Positions 24,794-34,140 of a stretch of 64,000 nucleotides of DNA are shown one piece after another. The translations under genes were made by a program, and so were the position numbers. Every line of letters starts with the position of its first letter. Position 1 is the first letter of the stretch. The notes under the pieces are model-generated. The model saw only the letters and a program-made list of their open reading frames with translations, was not told the DNA's origin and searched no databases. This DNA is from Marinifilum_A sediminis (GTDB lineage: Bacteria; Bacteroidota; Bacteroidia; Bacteroidales; Marinifilaceae), in assembly GCA_947496465.1 (NCBI GenBank), contig CANMCX010000001.1:868001-932000 (forward strand). The letters run 5' to 3'.

Positions 24794-26308
24794 TTACTTT
24801 ATAAAGCCTGGTCGCATTCTTTTTGCTCTCTTAATACTTCGTTGTCTAAATCGTATTAAACCATAAACAATTAATAATATTACCGGGATTAAGAAATTAA
24901 AATATTTAATTAAGAATACCTTCCCATCAGATAACTTATTAATTGGTCTGGAATTCACACCTTTAGTTCTTAAACTCATTAAACCGGAATCATCAGATAA
25001 CCAATCAACTGCATTTGCAAAAAAATTGATATTGTCTTTTTGAATGGGAATTTTATTTTGTCCAACACCATTTACAATAAAATTACCATCGCCCACCAAA
25101 CAGATTTTGGCTTCCTTTTCTCCTCCCATTGAACCTTTTAGAGTTGCTGCCAATGTTAAATCTGGATAAAGAAAATCTTGAGTTCTCCACGATCGTCCAA
25201 TATTAAAACTAATTGGAGCTTTTAATTTACCTGAAATTTTAGAAGTATATGCTAATGGCTGGTATTCTAATATAGTATCTCCAATATAAGTAATCGGACT
25301 CGCAAATTGCATAATCATAGTTTCAATTCCATCTGTAATACTATGGTTCTCGAAATGAGATACCACAGGAAGAAAAGGGAAATTTACCTGCTTAGGAAAA
25401 GAGAAAAATCCTTGCTGTTGAACGGTAACCGTACCACACTGTTTATCTACAATAAATGAGTCTTCAACGTACAATCCTCTTTTTTCCAACCATCTTTCTA
25501 AACCAGTATTTACACTAACTCCAATACCATCGTTAAGCATTCCATTTACTCGTTCCATAGCAATCATCAAACTACCACCTTGTGCTAAATAAGAGTCGAG
25601 TCGACCTAATTGAGTACTTGAAATTGTACCGGTTGGTCCCAATAATATTAAAGATTTATATTGATTTAAATCCGGTTCAGATAAAAGGTGGATTGGCTTA
25701 ATGTCGTATAGGATAGTAAGCTCATTTATAACCTGTTCCACAGCAGCTAATGCGGGCTCTCCATGTCCCATAATGTAGCCAATCTGAGGTTTATCAACTA
25801 TTGTTAATCGTTTTATAAGTGTAGACAAGGTATATTCCATAGCAATACCTGGTTTAATCAATGGTATTGCCTCAAACTGATCACCAACCTGAATTACCAT
25901 ACCTAGAAAAACTCTCTGTACTTTCAGTTGATCTTTTTCACGAATTTCTAAGGGAACCGGATGAATACCAGCATCGATGGCTTCTTGTTCCAGTTCTTCA
26001 TTATTGTTTGGATTAATGTATTCAAAATCTATTTTTCGTTTACTATAATGATTGTATTCCGTTAGTAAATTCTTAAGATCCTGAACAGATCTATTTACAT
26101 CAGGAGGAAGATCATCCGAAATGTATAACGTGATAATGATAGATTCATCAACTTCTTGCAGAATTCGTTTCGTTGAACGATCCAGTGTATATCTCTTATC
26201 TTCAGTAAAATCTGCACGCAAAAAGAACATTGAAGATAATGAATTCAGAATAATGATAAATCCTGCAAGAGTTAGAATACTATATATTATATTTTTCCTT
26301 TTCACCAT
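24794..26308 (-). CDS. gldG: Gliding-motility ABC transporter substrate-binding-like protein GldG
   Basis: GldG (504 aa) partners GldF and GldA in the gliding-associated ABC transporter of Bacteroidota. It has an N-terminal helix, then FFLRADFTEDKRYTLDRSTK, the usual beginning of the family. A large extracytoplasmic ABC_transp_aux domain follows with GYIMGHGEPAL and LLGPTGTISSTQLGRLDSYL, then a C-terminal helix (FLIPVILLIVYGLIRFRQR). The start is 12 bases after the gldF stop on the same strand. Intact. Substrate is unknown. Confidence 0.9.
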   Translation of the reverse strand: MVKRKNIIYSILTLAGFIIILNSLSSMFFLRADFTEDKRYTLDRSTKRILQEVDESIIITLYISDDLPPDVNRSVQDLKNLLTEYNHYSKRKIDFEYINPNNNEELEQEAIDAGIHPVPLEIREKDQLKVQRVFLGMVIQVGDQFEAIPLIKPGIAMEYTLSTLIKRLTIVDKPQIGYIMGHGEPALAAVEQVINELTILYDIKPIHLLSEPDLNQYKSLILLGPTGTISSTQLGRLDSYLAQGGSLMIAMERVNGMLNDGIGVSVNTGLERWLEKRGLYVEDSFIVDKQCGTVTVQQQGFFSFPKQVNFPFLPVVSHFENHSITDGIETMIMQFASPITYIGDTILEYQPLAYTSKISGKLKAPISFNIGRSWRTQDFLYPDLTLAATLKGSMGGEKEAKICLVGDGNFIVNGVGQNKIPIQKDNINFFANAVDWLSDDSGLMSLRTKGVNSRPINKLSDGKVFLIKYFNFLIPVILLIVYGLIRFRQRSIKRAKRMRPGFIK

Positions 26309-26320
26309 AACACTTACGAA

Positions 26321-27046
26321 TTAAACATGCAGATTTCGATTAGACAATATCTGTTTAGAAGTGTACAAACAGAAAAATACAATTGATAAAAAATAGATAA
26401 TATCCTTGGTATCCACCACACCACGTGTAATGGATTCGAAATGTGTTGAAAGGCTGATATAGCTGAATAAATTGCCAGTAAAACCAACAAAATTAGCAGC
26501 TAAAACATCAAATATTATATGAAAAAATATCCCTATAGATAAACCTGACAATGATGCAACAATAGGATTCGAAAACAAACAACTTGTTAGCAATCCAATG
26601 CTAATATAAACCATACTCATTAGAAGTAAACCAACATAACCTAGCAGAATAGCAGAATGATCGACAGGACCAATAGACCAAAGTGTAAAGTAATAAACAA
26701 CAGTTGGAGCTAAGGCGATTACTATTAAAAGTAAGGTAGAAAGAAATTTTCCCAATATCAATTGCCAATCGCTAACTGGCTTGGTTAACAATAACTCCAG
26801 AGTGCCTTCTGTTAACTCTCCGGCGATTGATTTCATGGTTAAAGCTGGAATAAAGATAAAAAGACTCCAATATGCAACTGTGAAAAAAGTATTCAAATTA
26901 GCCTGCCCAACAAAAAATACATCGGCACCATAAACCCAGGTAAAAAAACCACTGAATCCTAAAAAGATTACTATTAAAACATAAGCCGTGAGTGAATCAA
27001 AAAATGTATTCAGTTCGCGAGTAGCGATATGTAAGATTTGCTTCAT
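26321..27046 (-). CDS. gldF: Gliding-motility ABC transporter permease GldF
   Basis: Six-helix ABC-2 type permease of 241 residues. Family landmarks are the N-terminal ATRELNTFFDSLTAYVLI, FSGFFTWVYG, and MKSIAGELTEGTLELLLTKP, the coupling region for the ATPase. It lies 6 bases downstream of gldA and 12 bases upstream of gldG, forming a tight gldA-F-G operon. Required for gliding or adhesin function in flavobacteria; its substrate is not established. Confidence 0.9.
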   Translation of the reverse strand: MKQILHIATRELNTFFDSLTAYVLIVIFLGFSGFFTWVYGADVFFVGQANLNTFFTVAYWSLFIFIPALTMKSIAGELTEGTLELLLTKPVSDWQLILGKFLSTLLLIVIALAPTVVYYFTLWSIGPVDHSAILLGYVGLLLMSMVYISIGLLTSCLFSNPIVASLSGLSIGIFFHIIFDVLAANFVGFTGNLFSYISLSTHFESITRGVVDTKDIIYFLSIVFFCLYTSKQILSNRNLHV

Positions 27047-27052
27047 ACTTAT

Positions 27053-27982
27053 TTAATGAAGAGTTAATTCTCGGAAAATATCTTCCAATTTAGTTTCGTT
27101 TGGTGTTAATTCTGAAATATAGTAATTGTTTTGTACACAAGCGTCGAATATTGCCTTTACCGAAGAAGTGTCAGCAATTGATTGTATTTCGAATATTTGC
27201 TTATCAGCATCAATAAAATCGACTGTTTCAATCGTTTCGATATTGACAAGACATTCAAAAATTTCATTCACATCACCACCTTGAACACCTAACTTTAAGA
27301 TCTCATTACCTGCAGCTTGTTTTCTCAGTTCCTCCGCTGTTCCATCAACAACAATTCTTCCATTATTAATGATTAAAATTCTATCGCAAGTTGCTTCAAC
27401 TTCAGCAAGTATATGAGAACTCAATATTACCGTTTTCTCTTTTCCAATTCTTTTTATCAACTCACGAATTTCTACAATCTGATTGGGATCTAATCCTGTT
27501 GTAGGCTCATCTAAAATTAAAATTTCAGGGTCATGAATTAATGCCTGAGCCAAACCAACTCTTTGCTGATAACCTTTTGATAATTCACTGATTAACTTAT
27601 GCTTCTCTCCTTCCAATCCACAAGTTCGAATCATATCCAATATTCTTTCAGGTATCAAATATTTCGGAACATCGTGAATCTTAGCTATAAACTCCAAAAA
27701 ATCAATGATATTCATATCATCATACAAAGGATTGTTTTCAGGTAAATAACCAATGTTTTTCTTAATTGTACCCGGATGCTCATGAATTGAATAACCACCA
27801 ACCTTTATATCACCTTCCTCAGGTATAATATAACAAGCAATAGCTTTCATTGTAGTTGTTTTTCCTGCGCCATTAGGACCCAAAAAGCCTAAAACTTCAC
27901 CTGCCTTAACGCGAAAAGACACATTATCTACAGCCTTTTGTGGACCATATCTTTTAGTCAAATGCTCAACAACAATATCCAT
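27053..27982 (-). CDS. gldA: Gliding-motility ABC transporter ATPase GldA
   Basis: ABC ATPase of 309 residues energising GldF-GldG. It has Walker A GPNGAGKTT near 36-44, the Q-loop GYLPENNPLY, the signature LSKGYQQRVGLAQALIHDPE, Walker B ILILDEPTTGLDP and switch LSSHILAEVE. The C-terminal 90 residues are the extra domain typical of GldA/NatA-like ATPases, ending PNETKLEDIFRELT. ATG at 27982 is preferred over a TTG two codons upstream. First gene of the operon. Confidence 0.9.
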   Translation of the reverse strand: MDIVVEHLTKRYGPQKAVDNVSFRVKAGEVLGFLGPNGAGKTTTMKAIACYIIPEEGDIKVGGYSIHEHPGTIKKNIGYLPENNPLYDDMNIIDFLEFIAKIHDVPKYLIPERILDMIRTCGLEGEKHKLISELSKGYQQRVGLAQALIHDPEILILDEPTTGLDPNQIVEIRELIKRIGKEKTVILSSHILAEVEATCDRILIINNGRIVVDGTAEELRKQAAGNEILKLGVQGGDVNEIFECLVNIETIETVDFIDADKQIFEIQSIADTSSVKAIFDACVQNNYYISELTPNETKLEDIFRELTLH

Positions 27983-28008
27983 AAACAAATAATATCTTTG
28001 GTTCTTAA

Positions 28009-28016
28009 CAAATTTA
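28009..28016 (-). promoter_or_regulatory. -7 promoter element (TAAATTTG) upstream of gldA
   Basis: Reverse-strand TAnnTTTG match 27 bases before the gldA ATG. The AT-rich context gives a fair chance of coincidence; no TTG at standard spacing. Confidence 0.35.
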
Positions 28017-28112
28017 AAAAATTCGAGACCTTTATACTTCGGCTATTCTAGATTTAACAATTATTAACAATTTGATAAGAGTTGATAAAAATACAACAAT
28101 AGCGAAAAGAAG

Positions 28113-28120
28113 TAAATTTG
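28113..28120 (+). promoter_or_regulatory. -7 promoter element (TAAATTTG) upstream of HAD phosphatase gene
   Basis: Forward-strand TAnnTTTG match 22 bases before the ATG at 28143. The nearest TTG is 28 bases upstream, outside the usual range. Confidence 0.35.
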
Positions 28121-28142
28121 GGGCTTATTAAAATATACAAGG

Positions 28143-28796
28143 ATGATAAAAGCTGTTATTTTCGATATGGATGGATTGTTGATTAACTCAGAACCTTTTT
28201 GGCAAGAAAGTGAAACCAAAGTATTCAATTCTCTTGGTATTAAGACCAATAAGGCAATGTTCGAAAAATTCATGGGGAAAAGAATTGATGAAGTTGTTGA
28301 TGTGATGTGGGAAATGCAGCAATGGAATGGAAAATCGAAAGAACAAGTCGTTATTGAAATTGTTGATAATGTAATTGAATTGGTTAGAGAAAAAGGAGAA
28401 GCCATTCCGGGGGTACTTGATACTTTAAATTCATTCCAAAAATCATCCTATAAAATAGGACTTGCATCTTCATCAAAGCTTAGAATAATTGAGGCTGTAT
28501 TAGATAAACTTGCTATCAAATCTTATTTTGAAGTTGTTCACTCTGCAGAATTTGAAGAATATGGCAAGCCCCATCCTCAAACCTTTATCTCAGCAGCAAA
28601 AATGCTAAATGTAAAACCCAATGATTGCCTTGTTTTTGAAGATTCTTTAAATGGTGTTATATCCGCTTTAGCAGCTAATATGAAATGTATTGCTATTCCA
28701 GAACAAGAAGCAACAAATCTGGATAAATTTATTATTGCTGATAAAACACTTAACAGCCTGGAAGAATTTTCTATTACCGATTTGCAGTATTTATAA
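28143..28796 (+). CDS. HAD-superfamily sugar phosphatase (HxpB/beta-PGM-like)
   Basis: HAD subfamily IA hydrolase of 217 residues. Motif I is FDMDGLLINSEP (nucleophile D8, acid D10), motif II is in IGLASSSKLRII, Lys is in EYGKPHPQTF, and motif IV is CLVFEDSLNGVISALAA. The sequence is closest to 2-deoxyglucose-6-phosphate phosphatase/hexitol phosphatase (YniC, now HxpB), so it probably dephosphorylates sugar phosphates. Its 3' end overlaps the convergent aroK gene by 23 bases. Confidence 0.85.
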   Translation: MIKAVIFDMDGLLINSEPFWQESETKVFNSLGIKTNKAMFEKFMGKRIDEVVDVMWEMQQWNGKSKEQVVIEIVDNVIELVREKGEAIPGVLDTLNSFQKSSYKIGLASSSKLRIIEAVLDKLAIKSYFEVVHSAEFEEYGKPHPQTFISAAKMLNVKPNDCLVFEDSLNGVISALAANMKCIAIPEQEATNLDKFIIADKTLNSLEEFSITDLQYL

Positions 28797-29295
28797 TCGG
28801 CTCAAGCAATTTGATAAAATCGGATAATTCCAAATTGCCCGAAACAATTTTGTGTTTTGCCTGATGATAAAAAGGCAATCTGTTCTGAAGATGTCTCTTG
28901 ATATACTCTAACAAATCATCTTGAGACAAATTCTTAACCAATGGTCGTTCCGTTTTCGATTCAGTAATTCTCTCTCTCAACAACTCTGGTGAGGCTTCGA
29001 TATATAATGTGGCACCCAAAGAGTTCATTATCTCCATATTATTATTAAAACAGGGCGCACCTCCACCAGTGGAAATTATTGTGTTTTCTAAATCAGAAAT
29101 GGAATATAAAGCTTCATTTTCACGTTTACGAAAACCACTTTCATTAAATTTGGCAAATATCTCTGGAATAGATAAGTTTTCTCTTTCTTCAATCAAACTA
29201 TCCAAATCAACAAAATTATAAGCATAGTAATCCGCGATCATTTTACCCCAGCGTGACTTCCCGCAGCCCATATATCCTACCAAAAATATTCGCAT
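28774..29295 (-). CDS. aroK: Shikimate kinase
   Basis: Phosphorylates shikimate in aromatic amino acid synthesis. The 173 residues have the P-loop GYMGCGKS at 7-14, the substrate-binding DLDSLIEE, the FRKRENEAL helix, IISTGGGAPCF, and the lid Arg in KTERPLVKN. ATG at 29295 (MRIFLVG) matches family starts; the TTG at 29307 is rejected because it lies in the hairpin of the preceding terminator. It is convergent and overlapping with the HAD phosphatase gene. Confidence 0.94.
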   Translation of the reverse strand: MRIFLVGYMGCGKSRWGKMIADYYAYNFVDLDSLIEERENLSIPEIFAKFNESGFRKRENEALYSISDLENTIISTGGGAPCFNNNMEIMNSLGATLYIEASPELLRERITESKTERPLVKNLSQDDLLEYIKRHLQNRLPFYHQAKHKIVSGNLELSDFIKLLEPIINTANR

Positions 29296-29303
29296 AATAG
29301 TTA

Positions 29304-29334
29304 TCAAATAAAAACAGGTACAATAAGCACCTGT
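29304..29334 (-). terminator. Intrinsic terminator after parC
   Basis: On the minus strand ACAGGT (29334-29329) pairs with ACCTGT (29319-29314), followed by TTTTTATTT. It begins 13 bases after the parC stop and separates parE-parC from aroK. Confidence 0.65.
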
Positions 29335-29346
29335 CCCGATTATATT

Positions 29347-31953
29347 TTAATTCTTCTGATTATCATCTCCCTTTGCCTCAACAACTTCTAATTGAGTTTC
29401 TGAATCCTCCTGTTTAGTAATCTCATTTTCTCGTGGAAGGGGATCAATTTCTTTAATCCTATCAATTTCGTAAATACTTAATCTTTTACCTCTAGCCTTA
29501 AACGATTTCACACCTATAAATTCAGCACCTTCGATCACCTCATCAGGTCTATCATCGTTTTTACCACCAAACGAAATTTCAAAACGTGGATACTGTTCGT
29601 CGGTTAAGATCATTAATTTATTTTCTGCATTCTCTCCAATAAATCCAACAGGTTTACCGTTGCCCTCCATTGTAAAACGCTTCAAGTAATAATATTCCTG
29701 ATCGGCATCGTAGAACACAGCTGTCCAAACTTTCTCAGCATCATATTTCTCAATGATACTTATTGTATCAGAGTAATGATTACTTAAATCGAATCCAGTA
29801 AAATGGAAAGTTGCTGCTCTACGAATCACCAAAATTCTATCATCACCCATGAATTCGCCAAGGAAATCTCCTCTTTGATCGGTATTCAATCTTAAAACAT
29901 CTGGGTCAAACCAAATTTTTCGACCTCCAAGAGTAGAAACTCCTTCATGCTTTAAAGTGATTTTATGCACATCATTTCTCGAAAGAATATTTCCCATGGA
30001 AGCTCTTCCTTTTACCGCCAATTCAGCAAAATCGAATTCAAAATTTAACTTCTTTAAACGCGGCTTAGGCTTAAGAACTACTCTAATTATTTCTGCTTCT
30101 CCATTTGGATTGGCACTAAAATATAAGATTCTAGAACCTGTAGTTCCTTTGGTTAAATTGTATTCCTTATCACGAGTAATACTTGTCACAGAGAATCTTT
30201 TGATATAACAAATTCCTCCTTTTCCATCGCGATAAGCAACATTGTAAATGGTTCGTTTATCGTTCTTACGAAATACTGCTATATGCAAGATATTTTTTCC
30301 AATAAATGACTTCTCTGAAACTTTAGTTACAAAGTAAGTTCCATCTTTTCGGATTAAAATAATGTCATCAATATCCGAACAATCGCAAACATACTCGTCC
30401 TTTTTAAGACCAGTTCCCATGAAACCATCTTCGCGATTGATATATAATTTTTGATTTGCGACAACAACTTTTGTTGCTACAATATTTTCGAAACTTCTAA
30501 TTTCCGTTTTACGCTCTCTTCCCTTACCATACTTTTTCTTAATTGCCTGGAAATATCGAATGGTAAATGGAATAATATTGGCAATATGAACATTGATTTC
30601 CTCAATTTCATCTTCGATAGACTGAATGAAATCTTTTGCCTTATCAATATCAAATTTAGAAATTCTCTTGATTTTGATCTCCGTTAAACGAACAATATCA
30701 TCCTGTGTAACGGCGCGCATTAAATGTTTGGTATGCGGCTTTAAACCATCATCAATAGTTTTCAATACCGATTCCCAAGTCTCACACTCCTCAATGTCAC
30801 GATAAATTCTATTTTCGATAAAAATTCGTTCTAGCGATGCATAATGCCAGGCATCTTCCAACTCACTCTTTCGAATCTCAAGTTCAAGCTTAAGCAAAGC
30901 AACTGTATTATCCGCAGAACGCCTTAAAATTTCAGCAATTCCAATAAACTTTGGCGTATCATTTTCAATTATACATGCATTTGGAGAAATTGAAATTTCA
31001 CAATCTGTAAATGCATATAAGGCATCAATTGTTTTATCGGATGAAATTCCGGTTGCCAAATGAATTAAAATTTCTACATCAGCAGCAGTATTGTCATCAA
31101 TTTTTTTAATCTTGATTTTACTCTTATCGTTTGCCTTAATAATCGAATCAATAACCGAAGTGGTAGTCTTCCCATAAGGAATCTGAGTAATTTTTAAGGT
31201 TTTATTGTCAACCTTTTCAATTTTTGCTCGAACCTTAACTGCTCCTCCTCTTAATCCATCATTATAACGGCTTACTTCAATCATTCCTGCAGTTGGAAAG
31301 TCAGGATACAATTCGAACTCATCTCCTTTTAAATAGGAAATACAAGCTTGAATCAATTCAATAAAGTTATGAGGCAAAATTTTAGATGCTAAACCTACTG
31401 CAATTCCTTCTACTCCCTGAGCTAAAAGCAAAGGAAACTTTACCGGAAGTGTAATTGGTTCACGGTTTCTACCATCATAAGATTGTTTCCAATTTGTAGT
31501 TTTTGGATTAAAAAGAACCTCTAAAGCAAACTTCGACAATCTCGCTTCAATGTAACGAGGTGCAGCCGAAGAGTCACCCGTTAGTATATTTCCCCAGTTT
31601 CCTTGAGTATCAATTAACAAATCTTTTTGTCCTAATTGTACAAGTGCATCGCCAATAGAGGCATCTCCATGAGGGTGATACTGCATTGTATTACCAATAA
31701 TATTAGCAACTTTATTGTATCTGCCATCATCAAGCTGTTTCATGGCGTGCAATATTCTACGCTGAACAGGTTTTAATCCATCATTCACATAGGGAACCGC
31801 ACGTTCCAAAATTACATAAGATGCATAATCAAGAAACCAATCCTGATACATACCAGAAAGATAGGTAACATTGCGCATCGCTTCGGATTGCGCACCATTT
31901 ACCTCATTTTCCATTTCCTCTGGTGTTTCCATATCTTCTGTCTCTTCGCTCAT
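29347..31953 (-). CDS. parC: DNA topoisomerase IV subunit A
   Basis: Cleaves and rejoins DNA for decatenation of daughter chromosomes. The 868 residues begin with an acidic 28-residue lead. The GyrA-type core follows: DGLKPVQRRILHAM, QYHPHGDASI, and catalytic Y134 in SAAPRYIEARL. A long coiled-coil segment and a C-terminal beta-propeller-like region come next. I do not see a GyrA box, which supports ParC over GyrA. The C-terminal end is acidic (QLEVVEAKGDD). It follows parE by 87 bases. Confidence 0.93.
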   Translation of the reverse strand: MSEETEDMETPEEMENEVNGAQSEAMRNVTYLSGMYQDWFLDYASYVILERAVPYVNDGLKPVQRRILHAMKQLDDGRYNKVANIIGNTMQYHPHGDASIGDALVQLGQKDLLIDTQGNWGNILTGDSSAAPRYIEARLSKFALEVLFNPKTTNWKQSYDGRNREPITLPVKFPLLLAQGVEGIAVGLASKILPHNFIELIQACISYLKGDEFELYPDFPTAGMIEVSRYNDGLRGGAVKVRAKIEKVDNKTLKITQIPYGKTTTSVIDSIIKANDKSKIKIKKIDDNTAADVEILIHLATGISSDKTIDALYAFTDCEISISPNACIIENDTPKFIGIAEILRRSADNTVALLKLELEIRKSELEDAWHYASLERIFIENRIYRDIEECETWESVLKTIDDGLKPHTKHLMRAVTQDDIVRLTEIKIKRISKFDIDKAKDFIQSIEDEIEEINVHIANIIPFTIRYFQAIKKKYGKGRERKTEIRSFENIVATKVVVANQKLYINREDGFMGTGLKKDEYVCDCSDIDDIILIRKDGTYFVTKVSEKSFIGKNILHIAVFRKNDKRTIYNVAYRDGKGGICYIKRFSVTSITRDKEYNLTKGTTGSRILYFSANPNGEAEIIRVVLKPKPRLKKLNFEFDFAELAVKGRASMGNILSRNDVHKITLKHEGVSTLGGRKIWFDPDVLRLNTDQRGDFLGEFMGDDRILVIRRAATFHFTGFDLSNHYSDTISIIEKYDAEKVWTAVFYDADQEYYYLKRFTMEGNGKPVGFIGENAENKLMILTDEQYPRFEISFGGKNDDRPDEVIEGAEFIGVKSFKARGKRLSIYEIDRIKEIDPLPRENEITKQEDSETQLEVVEAKGDDNQKN

Positions 31954-32040
31954 AGAGAAATTAGGGTTTAATTGTTAGAGTTCTTGGTCTAAGCCAATGG
32001 GAATTCGCTTTACTTCTAAATTTACATTCTTTAAATGCGT

Positions 32041-33873
32041 TTACACCTCATCCTTTTCAACATGCAAATTCTTGATGATAAATTCTTGTCTGTTTGGTGT
32101 ATTTTTACCCATGTAAAATTCCAACATTCCTGAAACAGAATCATCTTTTTTCATCACAACAGGATCCAATCGAATATCTTTTCCGATAAAGTTCTTAAAC
32201 TCATCTGGCGATATCTCTCCCAAACCTTTAAAGCGAGTAATTTCAGGTTTGGCTCCCAATCTTTTCATTGCTTTTTCTCTCTCCTCTTCGGAGTAGCAAT
32301 ATATTGTTTTGCGTTTATTTCTTACTCTAAATAAAGGAGTTTGCAAAATATACAAATGTCCACTTCTCACAATATCAGGAAAGAATTGAAGGAAGAAGGT
32401 AATTAATAATAAGCGAATGTGCATACCATCCACATCGGCATCCGTTGCGATAATCACATTATTGTAACGCAAACCTTCCATGCCATCCTCTATATTCAAA
32501 GCTGCCTGAAGCAAATTAAACTCTTCGTTTTCGTAAACAATTTTCTTGGTTAAGCCATAAGTATTTAACGGTTTACCTTTCAAACTAAATACAGCTTGTG
32601 TGTTTACATTTCTTGATTTTGTGATTGAACCACTCGCAGAATCTCCCTCGGTAATAAATATCGATGTTTCCGATTTCTGCTCATGTTTGGAGTTAAAGTG
32701 AACACGACAATCGCGAAGCTTACGATTGTGTAAACTTGCTTTTTTCGCTCTCTCTTTTGCTATTTTCTTAATCCCGGAAATGGCTTTACGCTCTTTTTCT
32801 GATTCTAATATTTTCTTGTGAAGGATTTCTGCAACATCTGGATTTTTATGTAGATAGTTATCCAAATTTGAAGTAACAAAATCCATAATAAAGTTACGAA
32901 CCGAAGGACCTTTAGGTCCAATATCCTTAGAACCCAATTTGGTTTTGGTTTGCGATTCGAAAACTGGCTCTTCCACTTTTACGCTAATTGCAGCAATAAT
33001 TGACGTTCTTATATCAGAAGTATCGAAATCTTTTTTGTAGAAATCGCGAATGGCTTTTACTAAAGCTTCTCTGAAGGCAGCTAAATGAGTTCCACCCTGC
33101 GTAGTATGCTGTCCATTTACAAACGAGTAGTATTCCTCTCCATACTGGCGTCCGTGTGTTAGAGCAACCTCAATGTCTTCCCCTTTCATGTGTACAATAT
33201 TGTACAAAGGTTCAGAGTTCATATTCTCATTCAATAAATCAAGCAATCCATTTTTGGATAAAAATCGCTGACCATTGAAATAGATTGAAAGACCTGCATT
33301 CAAATACACATAGTTTTTCAGCATCGTTTCAATGTACTCTGAAATAAACCTGTAATTCGAAAACAGCTCTTCATCGGGATGAAAAGTAATCTTTACACCA
33401 TTTTTTTCTTCACTTGCCTGAATATCCTCCTCATGAATTAAAGCCCCTCTGCAAAACTGTGCTTTCTTCACCTCTCCATCGCGAAATGATTCTATAATAA
33501 ATTCATCAGATAAAGCATTTACCGCTTTTATACCAACTCCATTTAAACCAACTGATTTTTTAAAGGCTTTTGAATCGTATTTTGCTCCGGTATTCATTTT
33601 GGAAGTAACATCAATTACTTTACCCAAGGGAATACCACGACCATAGTCGCGCACCGTTACTTTTCTATCGGCAATACTTACCTCTATTGATTTACCAATT
33701 CCCATGGCAAACTCATCAATAGAGTTATCAATTACCTCTTTTATTAGAATATAAATACCATCATCATGAGAAGATCCATCGCCAAGCTTACCGATATACA
33801 TACCGGGACGTTTACGAATGTGTTCTTTCCAATCTAATGTACGTATTGAGTCTTCAGAATATTTTGCAGTCAT
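32041..33873 (-). CDS. parE: DNA topoisomerase IV subunit B
   Basis: ATPase subunit of topoisomerase IV (610 aa). GHKL ATPase motifs are EVIDNSIDEFAMG, VRDYGRGIPLG, GVGIKAVNALS and QHTTQGGTH. The TOPRIM domain has ITEGDSASGSITKSRN and ATDADVDGMHIR. The usual C-terminal piece ends RFKGLGEISPDEF and a further 40 residues. The short length without a GyrB insert fits ParE. It heads a two-gene operon with parC. Confidence 0.94.
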   Translation of the reverse strand: MTAKYSEDSIRTLDWKEHIRKRPGMYIGKLGDGSSHDDGIYILIKEVIDNSIDEFAMGIGKSIEVSIADRKVTVRDYGRGIPLGKVIDVTSKMNTGAKYDSKAFKKSVGLNGVGIKAVNALSDEFIIESFRDGEVKKAQFCRGALIHEEDIQASEEKNGVKITFHPDEELFSNYRFISEYIETMLKNYVYLNAGLSIYFNGQRFLSKNGLLDLLNENMNSEPLYNIVHMKGEDIEVALTHGRQYGEEYYSFVNGQHTTQGGTHLAAFREALVKAIRDFYKKDFDTSDIRTSIIAAISVKVEEPVFESQTKTKLGSKDIGPKGPSVRNFIMDFVTSNLDNYLHKNPDVAEILHKKILESEKERKAISGIKKIAKERAKKASLHNRKLRDCRVHFNSKHEQKSETSIFITEGDSASGSITKSRNVNTQAVFSLKGKPLNTYGLTKKIVYENEEFNLLQAALNIEDGMEGLRYNNVIIATDADVDGMHIRLLLITFFLQFFPDIVRSGHLYILQTPLFRVRNKRKTIYCYSEEEREKAMKRLGAKPEITRFKGLGEISPDEFKNFIGKDIRLDPVVMKKDDSVSGMLEFYMGKNTPNRQEFIIKNLHVEKDEV

Positions 33874-33890
33874 GAAAAATCGCGTTTTTA

Positions 33891-33898
33891 CAAATATA
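33891..33898 (-). promoter_or_regulatory. -7 promoter element (TATATTTG) upstream of parE
   Basis: Reverse-strand TAnnTTTG match 17 bases before the parE ATG. No TTG at the normal distance. Confidence 0.4.
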
Positions 33899-33948
33899 GC
33901 TAAAAGAACGATTCCTTAGAAAGTTGTTTATCAACAGGCTGTTAAAAC

Positions 33949-33970
33949 GCACTAAGAATAAGCACTAAGA
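33949..33970. repeat. Tandem GCACTAAGA repeat, related to the GxxExxY flank
   Basis: GCACTAAGA occurs at 33949-33957 and again at 33962-33970. The same GCACTAAG word occurs in the right flank of the GxxExxY cassette (reverse strand, near 10001-10010), preceded there as here by AT-rich sequence. It lies in the 267-base gap between parE and the PAP2 gene, where I see no gene. Confidence 0.4.
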
Positions 33971-34140
33971 GGACAGCTCAATAATTCTTATTTCATTAAA
34001 AATCAATCGAATTAACTCTAGTGATCCAAAATGATTCCAAATAAGAAAGTATATATATTTTTAGAAAATCACAGCAATATACTTAACATTAATATACTAA
34101 ATTGACAGATTTTACGAGAAATATTGTGAGATAATAAGAA

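Noticed and set aside
24639..24866. 75-codon forward frame after the transglycosylase
   Set aside because: Low-complexity composition, no family resemblance, and antisense overlap with gldG.
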